Of a stretch of DNA of 8,152 nucleotides, positions 1 to 6,118 are shown piece after piece (position 1 is the first letter of the stretch; every line of letters begins with the position of its first letter). The stretch spans positions 1-8,152 of the forward strand of contig URXE01000076.1 of the NCBI GenBank assembly GCA_900551815.1. Direction: 5' to 3'. The notes under the pieces are model-generated. The model worked only from the letters and a program-made list of their open reading frames with translations, had not been told where the DNA came from and searched no databases. The position numbers and the translations under genes were made by a program. This DNA is from an uncultured Collinsella sp. Lineage in GTDB: Bacteria; Actinomycetota; Coriobacteriia; Coriobacteriales; Coriobacteriaceae.

Positions 1-48
1 CGAGATTCGCCTTAGTCTCGTGGGCTCGGAGATGTGTATAAGAGACAG
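1..48 (+). other. Untrimmed Illumina Nextera i7 adaptor (not genomic)
   Basis: Bases 1-6 (CGAGAT) match the end of the Illumina P7 oligo. Bases 7-14 (TCGCCTTA) match the Nextera N701 i7 index. Bases 15-29 match the Nextera read-2 primer segment, and bases 30-48 (AGATGTGTATAAGAGACAG) are the 19-bp Tn5 mosaic end. The four parts are contiguous and in library order. This is a sequencing-library remnant at a contig end and must not be read as a natural Tn5-type transposon end. Genomic sequence begins at about base 49. Confidence 0.97.
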
Positions 49-87
49 CCTGCGGCCCCGCCGCTTTATGCCGATGCGTAACGAGCG

Positions 88-708
88 CTAGCGCTCCATG
101 TTGGGAACGATGCTGCCCTCGGTCACCGCATGCACGGCAAGGCGCATGATGTTGTCGTAGCCGGTCTTGCTTAGGATCTCCGAGATGCGGCGCTTGATGG
201 TGCCCTCGCTCATAAACAGCTCGGCCGCGATCTCGCGGCGGCTCTTGCCCTCGCAGGCAAGGCGCAAAATCGACAGCTCAACATCGTCGAGTGCCGCCGT
301 GCCCGAAAAAATGCTCTCGGGCGGCTTGGGAAACGTGCAATAGCCCGCCAGCGTGGAGCGCATCACGGCGAACAGCTCGTCGATACCGACGTTCTTGTAC
401 ACAAAGCTATCGACGCCCGCCTCGCGGGCCTGATCGACAAAGGTGATCTCGGGCATGCCGGTCATGATAATGATGCGACACTCGGGCAGCTGCTCCTTGA
501 TGCGCGCCGCCGCCACGATGCCGTTGGAATCATGTTCGGTGCATACGTCCATCAGTATCATGTCCGGGCGCTCCCTGAGCGCGACACCCAAGGCCTCGGA
601 GGCATCGGCGATGGCGGAAACAACGGTCATATCGGGCTGGTCGCCAACGGAGCGCGCCAGGCTCTCGCGCAGGATGGCCTGGTCTTCGACAATTAACACG
701 CGGATCAT
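88..708 (-). CDS. NarL/FixJ-type response regulator with LuxR helix-turn-helix
   Basis: A 206-residue cytoplasmic response regulator of usual length for the family. The N-terminal receiver domain (about 1-120) has the acidic pair E8/D9, the phosphoacceptor D54 in ILMD, the switch residue T83 in IMTG and K105 in VYKN. A linker leads to a LuxR-type helix-turn-helix at about 140-200, with the signature LSILRLACEGKSRREIAAEL followed by a recognition helix around SEGTIKRRISEIL. It is expected to bind DNA after phosphorylation by the kinase encoded just upstream. Its ATG overlaps the kinase stop codon (ATGA, bases 705-708), and AAGGAG (complement of 715-720) lies 6 nt upstream, inside the kinase gene, so translation is probably coupled. 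It is the last visible gene of a three-gene operon; only 39 genomic bases follow before the contig end and I see no clear terminator there. The target genes are unknown. Confidence 0.93.
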   Translation of the reverse strand: MIRVLIVEDQAILRESLARSVGDQPDMTVVSAIADASEALGVALRERPDMILMDVCTEHDSNGIVAAARIKEQLPECRIIIMTGMPEITFVDQAREAGVDSFVYKNVGIDELFAVMRSTLAGYCTFPKPPESIFSGTAALDDVELSILRLACEGKSRREIAAELFMSEGTIKRRISEILSKTGYDNIMRLAVHAVTEGSIVPNMER

Positions 709-2204
709 GAGCTTCTCCTTTGGACCGTGGCGCTGGAGGCGAGCGGAATGGATACCGTAAGCGTAAAGGGTGGGGCGGCATGGACCTCAAGGCTGCCGCC
801 CAGATTCTGTGCGACATGCCTCATGCCAGGGATACCCGTTCCCTCGCGATACGATACGGGGGCCGGGGAGCCGTCGTTAGAGATGGTCATGCGCGCGATG
901 TCGCATCCGTTCGACTCCTCCTGCCACAGGTGCACATGGACCTGGTGGGCCTGCGCGTGCTTGGTGGCGTTGGTCGAGGCCTCGCGGATAATCTGCAAAA
1001 AGGTCGCCGCGACACGCGCGTCCTCGGGCAGCGCGCCCTCAACATCGATCTGCACACTCACCAGGCCAAAAGCATGGACGATATCACCCAGCTGCTCTGC
1101 AGGCTCGCTGGCACCGCCACTGCGCAAATCGGCGGCAATTGAGCGTAGCAACGGGTCAATCTGCTCGAGCGACTCATCGTCCAGACGCCCCTCCTCCAAA
1201 TAGCGATGAAGAATGGACAGGCGCTGCCCGATCACATCGTGAACGCGGGCGCGCATACGTAGGTAGGCCGCATTGTCGGCAACTTTTTTGACTTCTTCGA
1301 TCTGGGCTTGGAGCTCTTGGCCCGCAAGCTCAAGCAGGTGGTTGGCTTGCGCCAAGCGGTCATGAGCATGCGCGTACTCTGTCACATCAAGACCGATAAT
1401 GCGCTCAAAGAGGCGGCCCGAAACCATAACCTCGTCGTGCACAAATAGGCGAATCTCGGCGGGAGAAATCTCGATCACCGCGCGAGCCTCACCAAAACGG
1501 TCCAAGTTAATCCGCACACGGTTCCTACTGCTTTCGGGCATTTGCATGCTAAGTTTGCGCAGGTCGTTCCATGTGCTGCTCATGTCGCCCAGGTCGGTGG
1601 GCATATGGAGCTCTACGAGGTTTTTGCGCATGCAGCGGTTCATGAGCAGCGGACGGCCCCTCGGGTCCAGATACAGGATGCCCACGGGAATCACGTTGAT
1701 GGTCTCGATCGTCGAGAACGCGGTGACATCCTCCTGGCGGTTACGGACGTCCATCAAGAGCGCCGCGATGGAACGGAACAGGAAGAACGCTCCCTCTGCG
1801 ATAAGGACAACGGTCCACACCGAGCCCATGGCAAAAACCATCGGCAGTGTAACGGCGACAACAAGCAGCAGCTCGACCAGCATGACGGGGCGACGATAGT
1901 GCACCATAAGTACCACGCCATAGGCAAAGATCGCGGCATTGAGCCACAACGCTCCGCCCATTGCCCTGGCGCAAACGTCAAGCGGCGCCACCAAATACGA
2001 GCCAGACGACGCGAATAAGATGAGCGCCGAAATCATCAGGTGAAGCACAAGACTCGCCTCGTAGGCGCAAATCACCTTACGGTTATAGGACGAGCGGCGC
2101 GATGCGATGAGCGGAACGTGGATCGTCTGCAGACACGCAGCCAGGGCAAAAACAACATCGAGCGCAACGATTTGGGGAAGAATGAGCGAAATCTGCATCG
2201 TCAC
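705..2204 (-). CDS. Membrane sensor histidine kinase (HisKA_3/NarX-DesK-like)
   Basis: A 499-residue membrane kinase, the likely phosphodonor of the response regulator downstream. The N-terminus holds about five hydrophobic segments (near 9-31, 49-67, 84-102, 107-124 and 128-148). A PAS-like domain follows at about 167-275 (it begins VIPVGILYLDPRGRPLLMN), then a probable coiled coil at 275-315. The dimerisation helix carries phosphoacceptor H322 in RVHDVIGQRLSIL. The ATPase domain has an N-box (E408, N412, H416), a short D-box (N443-D444-G445) and a G-box GTGIPGM at 455-461. All catalytic landmarks are present, so it should be active. The start chosen is GTG at 2204, which overlaps the stop of the preceding gene (GTGA, 2201-2204). 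An in-frame ATG at 2198 is an alternative; neither has a strong ribosome-binding site. The signal sensed cannot be told from sequence. Confidence 0.92.
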   Translation of the reverse strand: MTMQISLILPQIVALDVVFALAACLQTIHVPLIASRRSSYNRKVICAYEASLVLHLMISALILFASSGSYLVAPLDVCARAMGGALWLNAAIFAYGVVLMVHYRRPVMLVELLLVVAVTLPMVFAMGSVWTVVLIAEGAFFLFRSIAALLMDVRNRQEDVTAFSTIETINVIPVGILYLDPRGRPLLMNRCMRKNLVELHMPTDLGDMSSTWNDLRKLSMQMPESSRNRVRINLDRFGEARAVIEISPAEIRLFVHDEVMVSGRLFERIIGLDVTEYAHAHDRLAQANHLLELAGQELQAQIEEVKKVADNAAYLRMRARVHDVIGQRLSILHRYLEEGRLDDESLEQIDPLLRSIAADLRSGGASEPAEQLGDIVHAFGLVSVQIDVEGALPEDARVAATFLQIIREASTNATKHAQAHQVHVHLWQEESNGCDIARMTISNDGSPAPVSYREGTGIPGMRHVAQNLGGSLEVHAAPPFTLTVSIPLASSATVQRRSS

Positions 2205-4084
2205 TCACCCGCCCTCGGCATCAAGACGATCATGCGCAGCTGGCCGGGCTCGCCCTCAAGACGGTATGCCACGTTGCGCCCTTGCAGAGCGCTTTCGAGC
2301 TCTTGCGCAGCGGGCGCCTGCGAAAGATCTTCATCATCGTTGGAAAAAAGCGTGGCGCGCAGCTCGACACTGCATCGGTCATGGTCGCCCAAGTGATACA
2401 TAAGCGCCGGATGGTCGGCGGTGTAGGCAAAAAACGCAAAGTCATACACGCAGTCGTACAGGGCGCTTACCGTGCTGGCGTGCATCGGGCGCCGTATGGC
2501 GATAATCGAGGCGCAATCGATATCGATGGTGCGCAGGTCGCTTGCGAGCTCGTTGGCAATGAGCTGAATGCGGTCGCGATCAAAACCGCTCTCCCCGTGC
2601 TGTGCCAACGTGAGCGACCCCTTGCGCTTGCAATAGGCGACGAGCATCTTGGCGCGCTGCAGCATGCGGTAACGCTCGTGCGAAGACGCTTCGTCGGTCA
2701 ACGGCGGCAGTGAGCTCAGCAGGTCGTACATCCCTTCGAGCGCGCGGGCAAGCGCCTGGTCCACGTCTTGGACCAGCAAGGTCTCGGCCTCTTGATCTGC
2801 CAAATGCGTCTTAAGGTCGTAGTCGGCGGCGAGCAGCTCGTTTTGACGCTGCAGCTCCATGCGACGATGTGCCAGTTCACGGTTAAGCTCGTTGAGCTCC
2901 GACACGTCTTGGGCAAGCAGGGCTGATCCGCCCAGCAGCGGAAAGGCACGGTACATTACATCGGGATCGGACGCCACGGCAAAGGCATGGGCGTGGCCGT
3001 GCTCCTGGACCCGCAACTCCTCGCGCACGCCTACCGGCATTGGCTTTGACGCCGGCGTGGCATAGACCTCCTGCAGGTCGCGCGTTAGAACTTTGAGGTC
3101 AAGCGGCAAGGTGTCGAAGATGCCGGCGATGTCGTGATACGACGGAATGACACCGCAATCGAGACAGATTTCCATCGCCACCACGCACAGGACGCAATAG
3201 ACGAGCGAAAAGTTGAGCCTCCATGCCCAGGGCACGCGCAGAGCATACGAGATGGCAAAGAATGCGCCACCCAGCAGTACGAGCGCCGCCGTGCCCGAGA
3301 AACGCTGGATGCGAAAGGACGAGGACCGACCGACCAGGATAAAAAAGGCCACGAAGTCAAAGGCCGTCCACGCGAGGACGGCGAAATAACCCCAGCCGTA
3401 CGTGTAATCGTTGCTCCAGGTGTCGCTTGTACGGTCAAAGTGGAAGACCTGCTGGTGAAAATCGTTGGTGAGCACAAATCCGATAAGCAGGATGGCCGCA
3501 ATCCACAGCGCAGCGCAGTAGCGGCGACCCAGGCGGTGTTGCTCCAGGCCCGCAAGGCGCAGGCCGCAGAGCTGATAGAGCAGCGGAATGAGCGTCATGG
3601 GCACGTAGTACAGGTACCACAGCACGGTGGCATAGAACGGCGTGAACGACTTGTACTTGAGAATGACTTCGATCATCCACAGGGCGCAGATGGTGGCGAC
3701 GGCAACAAGGCGGCGGCGCAGCACATAGTCCAAACAGCGCAGATAGACCGATACGCCCCAGATCGAAAATGCAATTGCGGCGACAAGCAGCGGAAGAGAG
3801 CTCGAATGGGCGAGCGCATCCACGACCTCTTCGGACACCTCGCTATAGGCGGGCACGGCGTTAGATAGTTTGGGGTCGAAGGCGAACAGCGCCGGCAAGA
3901 CTGCCAAAAGCATGAGGAACAGCGCGGTGATGGCGCCGGCGATAGCAAAGACGCGGTGACGGTATACCTGATGTGTTATGCCAACAAGGAATCGCGGCAT
4001 GGCGAAGAGCCTGCCACCCCTGGGATCCGCAACCGGCGCGGTCCGGGCGGCCGCGTGGCCGATATGTCGCTCGCGGGTACCCAT
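2201..4084 (-). CDS. Polytopic membrane sensor with degenerate histidine-kinase half
   Basis: A 627-residue protein (from the start used) that opens the signalling operon. About eight hydrophobic segments lie near 45-68, 97-117, 124-143, 150-172, 190-207, 231-252, 264-282 and 289-308. The motif LTNDFHQQVFHF at 205-216 resembles the conserved TNDxHxxVF motif of the 7TM sensor region of histidine kinases. A cytoplasmic part follows, with a probable coiled coil at about 392-435 and a helical region at about 440-490. There is no HD phosphoacceptor motif, no N-box asparagine and no GxG box. Aligned by eye to the next protein, only SND at 581-583 echoes the D-box (SNDG) and the spacing is similar. 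I infer a catalytically dead kinase relative that may gate the real kinase. The frame stays open to 4171, but that start lies inside the upstream terminator hairpin. ATG 4084 is therefore preferred, with ATG 4000 (MPRFLVG) as a shorter option. Confidence 0.8.
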   Translation of the reverse strand: MGTRERHIGHAAARTAPVADPRGGRLFAMPRFLVGITHQVYRHRVFAIAGAITALFLMLLAVLPALFAFDPKLSNAVPAYSEVSEEVVDALAHSSSLPLLVAAIAFSIWGVSVYLRCLDYVLRRRLVAVATICALWMIEVILKYKSFTPFYATVLWYLYYVPMTLIPLLYQLCGLRLAGLEQHRLGRRYCAALWIAAILLIGFVLTNDFHQQVFHFDRTSDTWSNDYTYGWGYFAVLAWTAFDFVAFFILVGRSSSFRIQRFSGTAALVLLGGAFFAISYALRVPWAWRLNFSLVYCVLCVVAMEICLDCGVIPSYHDIAGIFDTLPLDLKVLTRDLQEVYATPASKPMPVGVREELRVQEHGHAHAFAVASDPDVMYRAFPLLGGSALLAQDVSELNELNRELAHRRMELQRQNELLAADYDLKTHLADQEAETLLVQDVDQALARALEGMYDLLSSLPPLTDEASSHERYRMLQRAKMLVAYCKRKGSLTLAQHGESGFDRDRIQLIANELASDLRTIDIDCASIIAIRRPMHASTVSALYDCVYDFAFFAYTADHPALMYHLGDHDRCSVELRATLFSNDDEDLSQAPAAQELESALQGRNVAYRLEGEPGQLRMIVLMPRAGE

Positions 4085-4093
4085 AGTGCTTTT

Positions 4094-4099
4094 AGTGTA
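4094..4099 (-). promoter_or_regulatory. Candidate -10 element giving a near-leaderless operon transcript
   Basis: On the minus strand TACACT matches TANNNT and ends 9 nt before the preferred ATG at 4084. Transcription would then begin at about 4087, leaving almost no 5' leader. This fits the absence of any Shine-Dalgarno-like sequence before that ATG. I see no good -35 at 16-18 nt. Leaderless genes are common in actinobacteria, but this site is a prediction only. Confidence 0.35.
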
Positions 4100-4150
4100 C
4101 CGACAGATGGGTCGAAAAAGCGGGCCGCATGTCCCAAAATCCGCAGACGG

Positions 4151-4188
4151 CAAGGCGCCCGGCGAGCACATACTCGCCGGGCGCCTTG
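4151..4188 (-). terminator. Perfect 16-bp hairpin after the glucosidase gene
   Basis: Bases 4151-4166 (CAAGGCGCCCGGCGAG) pair perfectly with 4173-4188 across a 6-nt loop, about 36 nt after the stop of the glucosidase gene. On the minus strand the hairpin is followed by CCGTCTGCGGATTTTGGG. The T-run is thus short and about 10 nt away, so this is a strong stem with a weak U-tract. The most likely role is to end glucosidase transcription and insulate the signalling operon downstream. It also argues against starting the downstream membrane protein at 4171, which would lie in the stem-loop. Confidence 0.7.
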
Positions 4189-4223
4189 GTCAGGAGGCTA
4201 TGAAGTTGAGTGTCTCAGCTTCC

Positions 4224-5654
4224 TTAGGACAGGTCCTCACCATTCGTCTCGATGACGTGCTTGTACCAGTCGAAGCTCTTCTTCTTGGAGCGCTTGAGGG
4301 TGCCGTTGCCTGCATCGTCGCGATCGACGTAGATAAAGCCGTAGCGCTTGGACATCTCGCCCGTGCCGGCAGACACCAGGTCGATCGGGCCCCAGGTGGT
4401 GTAGCCCAGCAGGTCAACGCCGTCCTCGGTCACCGCGTCGCGCATCGCGGCAATATGCTGGCGCAGGTAGTCGATACGGTAGTCGTCGTTGATGGAACCA
4501 TCCTCCTCAACAACATCCTTGGCGCCCAGACCGTTCTCGACCACAAACAGCGGCTTCTGATAACGGTCGTACAGGTCGTTAAGGGTGATGCGAAAGCCCA
4601 GCGGATCGATGGCCCAGCCCCACTGGCTCTCCTGCAGGTAGGGGTTCTTGGCGCCGGCGAAGGCGTTGCCCTGGGTGCGCTCGACATCGGGGTTATCGGC
4701 ACCGGCGGAGCAACGGGTGCTGTAATAGCTAAAGCTGATGAAATCGACGGTGTTGGCGGCCAGGATCTCGCGGTCCTCGTCCGTCATACCCACATCGATG
4801 CCTAGACGCTCGAGCTTCTTGACGGCATAGGCCGGGTAGTAGCCACGGCTCTGGACGTCAACGAAGAAGTAATTGTCCTGGTTGTCGAGCTGCGCCTGGC
4901 GCACATCGCCCGGACGGCAGCTGTAGGGATAGTAGCTACCTGCAGCGAGCATGCAGCCGATCTTGATCTCGGGGTCGATCTCGTGGGCGATCTTGGTTGC
5001 CCAAGCGCTGGCGACGAGCTCGTTGTGGGCGGCCAGGTACTCGACGGCTTCCTTGCTCTCATCCTCCTCAAAGACCAGACCGGCACCCATAAACGGCAGG
5101 TGCAAGATCATATTGATCTCGTTGAAGGTGAGCCAGTACTTCACCAGGCCCTTGTAGCGGGTGAAGATCGTGGTCGCGAGGTTCTTGTAGAAGTCGATGA
5201 GCTTGCGGTTGCGCCAGCCGCCATACTCCTTGATGAGGTGAATCGGGCAGTCGAAGTGCGTGATGGTCACGAGCGGCTCGATACCGTGCGCCTGGCACTC
5301 GCGGAATACGTCCTCGTAGAAGGCCAGGCCAGCCTCGTTGGGCTCGGTCTCGTCACCGTTGGGGAAGATGCGGGTCCACGCCAGGCTCATACGGAAGGTC
5401 TTAAAGCCCATCTCGGCAAAGAGAGCAATGTCCTCCTTGTAGTGGTGGTAGAAATCGATGCCGGTCTGCGCGGGATAGTAATAGCCGTCCTCGAAGTCGA
5501 GCATCTTGCGCTGGCCGGAGACCACCGCATAGCGCTCGGGGCCGTGCGGAGCCACGTCCACGTTGGCCAGACCGCGGCCGTCCACGTCGTAGGCGCCCTC
5601 GCACTGGTTGGCAGCCGTTGCGCCGCCCCACAGGAAGTCATTACGGAAAGCCAT
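4224..5654 (-). CDS. 6-phospho-beta-glucosidase, glycoside hydrolase family 1
   Basis: A 476-residue cytoplasmic GH1 enzyme of full family length, expected to hydrolyse phosphorylated beta-glucosides such as cellobiose-6-phosphate or phospho-aryl-glucosides delivered by a PTS. The N-terminus FRNDFLWGGATAANQCEGA is the GH1 signature. The acid/base is E179 in TFNEIN and the nucleophile is E373 in VVENGLG. The segment at 425-441 (DLVSAGTGEMSKRYGFI) carries S428, K436 and Y438, the residues that bind the substrate phosphate in 6-phospho-glycosidases and that ordinary beta-glucosidases lack. This supports the phospho-specific call; an exact symbol (bglA, ascB, bglB) cannot be assigned. The ATG at 5654 has AAAGGA (complement of 5662-5667) 7 nt upstream. 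It appears monocistronic, with a hairpin after it and no PTS, antiterminator or regulator gene adjacent. Confidence 0.93.
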   Translation of the reverse strand: MAFRNDFLWGGATAANQCEGAYDVDGRGLANVDVAPHGPERYAVVSGQRKMLDFEDGYYYPAQTGIDFYHHYKEDIALFAEMGFKTFRMSLAWTRIFPNGDETEPNEAGLAFYEDVFRECQAHGIEPLVTITHFDCPIHLIKEYGGWRNRKLIDFYKNLATTIFTRYKGLVKYWLTFNEINMILHLPFMGAGLVFEEDESKEAVEYLAAHNELVASAWATKIAHEIDPEIKIGCMLAAGSYYPYSCRPGDVRQAQLDNQDNYFFVDVQSRGYYPAYAVKKLERLGIDVGMTDEDREILAANTVDFISFSYYSTRCSAGADNPDVERTQGNAFAGAKNPYLQESQWGWAIDPLGFRITLNDLYDRYQKPLFVVENGLGAKDVVEEDGSINDDYRIDYLRQHIAAMRDAVTEDGVDLLGYTTWGPIDLVSAGTGEMSKRYGFIYVDRDDAGNGTLKRSKKKSFDWYKHVIETNGEDLS

Positions 5655-5680
5655 GCATCAATCCTTTCGCACGCTGCTTG

Positions 5681-5709
5681 TCCTGATTTCAGGATCCCCG
5701 CAAACGGGG
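5681..5709. promoter_or_regulatory. Two small adjacent palindromes in the glucosidase leader
   Basis: TCCTGA-TT-TCAGGA (5681-5694) is a perfect 6-bp inverted repeat. One base further, CCCCG-CAAA-CGGGG (5696-5709) is a perfect 5-bp stem with a 4-nt loop. Both lie 27-55 nt upstream of the glucosidase ATG, within its probable untranslated leader. They could be an operator or leader hairpins. They do not match the BglG/LicT antiterminator consensus as I recall it. I found no convincing -35/-10 pair in bases 5655-5800. Confidence 0.35.
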
Positions 5710-5802
5710 TGCCACTCAACGACAACAGCGCGGGTCGACACTTCTTTTCGCGTGCAGGCGCCCGGCAGCCACCCCGCCTGACACTTTTTGATACCCGCCC
5801 AG

Positions 5803-5845
5803 CCAAGCCACCACAAAGGGGACAGGCACCTTTGTGGTGGCTTGG
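5803..5845. repeat. Long hairpin with GGGGACAGGCACC core, left copy
   Basis: CCAAGCCACCACAAAGG (5803-5819) pairs perfectly over 17 bp with 5829-5845 around a 9-nt loop GGACAGGCA. The core GGGGACAGGCACC resembles motifs I recall from dispersed intergenic REP-like hairpins in several bacteria. No transposase is in the window. It could instead be a transcription-ending structure, but no U-tract follows on either strand. Confidence 0.75.
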
Positions 5846-5853
5846 GCCCGGCT

Positions 5854-5992
5854 TGTCTCGATCTGTAACAGTTAGGCAGCCAAAACCGGGCCTGGTGTTA
5901 CAGATCGAGATTTTCGGGCGGCCCTCTACGGTTTGTCTAAATCTGTAACTAGTAGAGACGATTTAGCCCGCTAGATGTTACAGATCGAGACA
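5854..5992. repeat. 139-bp nested palindromic element with 17-bp terminal inverted repeats, left copy
   Basis: TGTCTCGATCTGTAACA (5854-5870) and its exact reverse complement (5976-5992) form the ends. Inside are a second inverted copy of 15 bp (5896-5910) and a direct-oriented variant TGTCTAAATCTGTAAC (5934-5949) that differs at two positions. There are therefore four copies of one motif in the order +, -, + variant, -. Arms 1 and 2 make a perfect 15-bp stem with a 25-nt loop; arms 3 and 4 make a 14/16 stem. The layout resembles a non-autonomous element (MITE/REPIN-like) or a cluster of protein-binding sites. No target-site duplication is obvious. Confidence 0.85.
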
Positions 5993-5999
5993 GAAGATT

Positions 6000-6054
6000 C
6001 TAGTCGCAGGCGATGTCGAGGTTCTTGCCGGTGAGGCCCACGCAGCCGCCCTCG
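6000..6054 (-). pseudogene. Stranded 3' fragment of the DUF4867-like gene
   Basis: Read on the minus strand, this segment encodes EGGCVGLTGKNLDIACD and a TAG stop. The intact gene at 7422-8066 ends EGGYVGLIGKNLDIACD, also with TAG. Three base differences give two amino-acid changes (Y to C, I to T) and one silent change. Upstream of 6054 on the minus strand the frame stays open briefly (KYSAGEGG compared with SPKAAEGG), but nucleotide similarity is lost and there is no start or ribosome-binding site. It is a remnant, not an expressed gene. Confidence 0.85.
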
Positions 6055-6066
6055 CCGGCGGAATAT

Positions 6067-6095
6067 TTGACTGAATAGGAAAAAAAGGAAAAAAT
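6067..6095 (+). promoter_or_regulatory. Candidate promoter of the ATPase gene
   Basis: TTGACT (6067-6072) is a 5/6 match to the -35 consensus. Seventeen nt later AAAAAT (6090-6095) is a 4/6 match to the -10. Transcription would begin at about 6102. The site lies 13 bp after the left repeat ends, so the ATPase carries its own promoter inside the unique part between the repeats. The -10 is weak and embedded in an A-rich tract, so confidence is low. Confidence 0.4.
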
Positions 6096-6114
6096 AGGAA
6101 AAAAAGGAAAGGAG
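6076..6114 (+). promoter_or_regulatory. Almost pure-purine tandem repeat with the ATPase ribosome-binding site
   Basis: A 19-bp unit TAGGAAAAAAAGGAAAAAA (6076-6094) is followed by a partial second copy (6095-6110) running into GGAG (6111-6114). The proper Shine-Dalgarno AAAGGAG (6108-6114) is 4 nt from the ATG at 6119 and decides that start. Four further GGA motifs lie upstream. Runs of six to seven A make the tract prone to slippage, which could change promoter or leader spacing. Confidence 0.7.
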
Positions 6115-6118
6115 ACTC

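Larger units (their letters stand above)
5803..6054. repeat. Left copy of a ~252-bp direct repeat flanking the ATPase gene
   Basis: This stretch aligns to 7226-7476 in the same orientation. I count about 18 substitutions and one single-base indel (92-93% identity by hand). It is made of three parts: a long hairpin (5803-5845), a 139-bp nested palindromic element (5854-5992), and 55 bp (6000-6054) equal to the 3' end of the DUF4867-like gene. Similarity stops abruptly at 6054, just before the ATPase promoter and leader. Together with the glucosidase leader it fills the 464-bp gene-free stretch 5655-6118; I see no intact gene there. Confidence 0.92.

Noticed and set aside
30..48. Tn5 mosaic end as a natural insertion-sequence boundary
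   Set aside because: It is continuous with an Illumina index and P7 bases, so it is a library adaptor.
83..96. Perfect 14-bp palindrome GAGCGCTAGCGCTC over the response-regulator stop codon as a terminator
   Set aside because: It has no loop and no T-run on the minus strand; likely chance in GC-rich sequence.
3134..3868. A 244-codon open frame on the plus strand, antisense to the membrane sensor
   Set aside because: The sequence is a GC-driven shadow; the minus strand encodes consistent transmembrane segments.
4153..5766. Shared 11-mer AGGCGCCCGGC at 4153-4163 and 5756-5766 as repeats flanking the glucosidase
   Set aside because: Short, GC-rich, and explained on one side by the terminator stem; no further flanking similarity.
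4983..5948. A 321-codon open frame on the plus strand, antisense to the glucosidase
   Set aside because: It is mostly the complement of a clear GH1 gene and runs on into the non-coding repeat. Long antisense frames are expected at this GC content, and the product has no recognisable domain.
5854..5992. CRISPR array from repeated 15-17 bp motifs
   Set aside because: The motifs alternate in orientation with unequal spacers, and the spacers are conserved between the two repeat copies. There are no cas genes.
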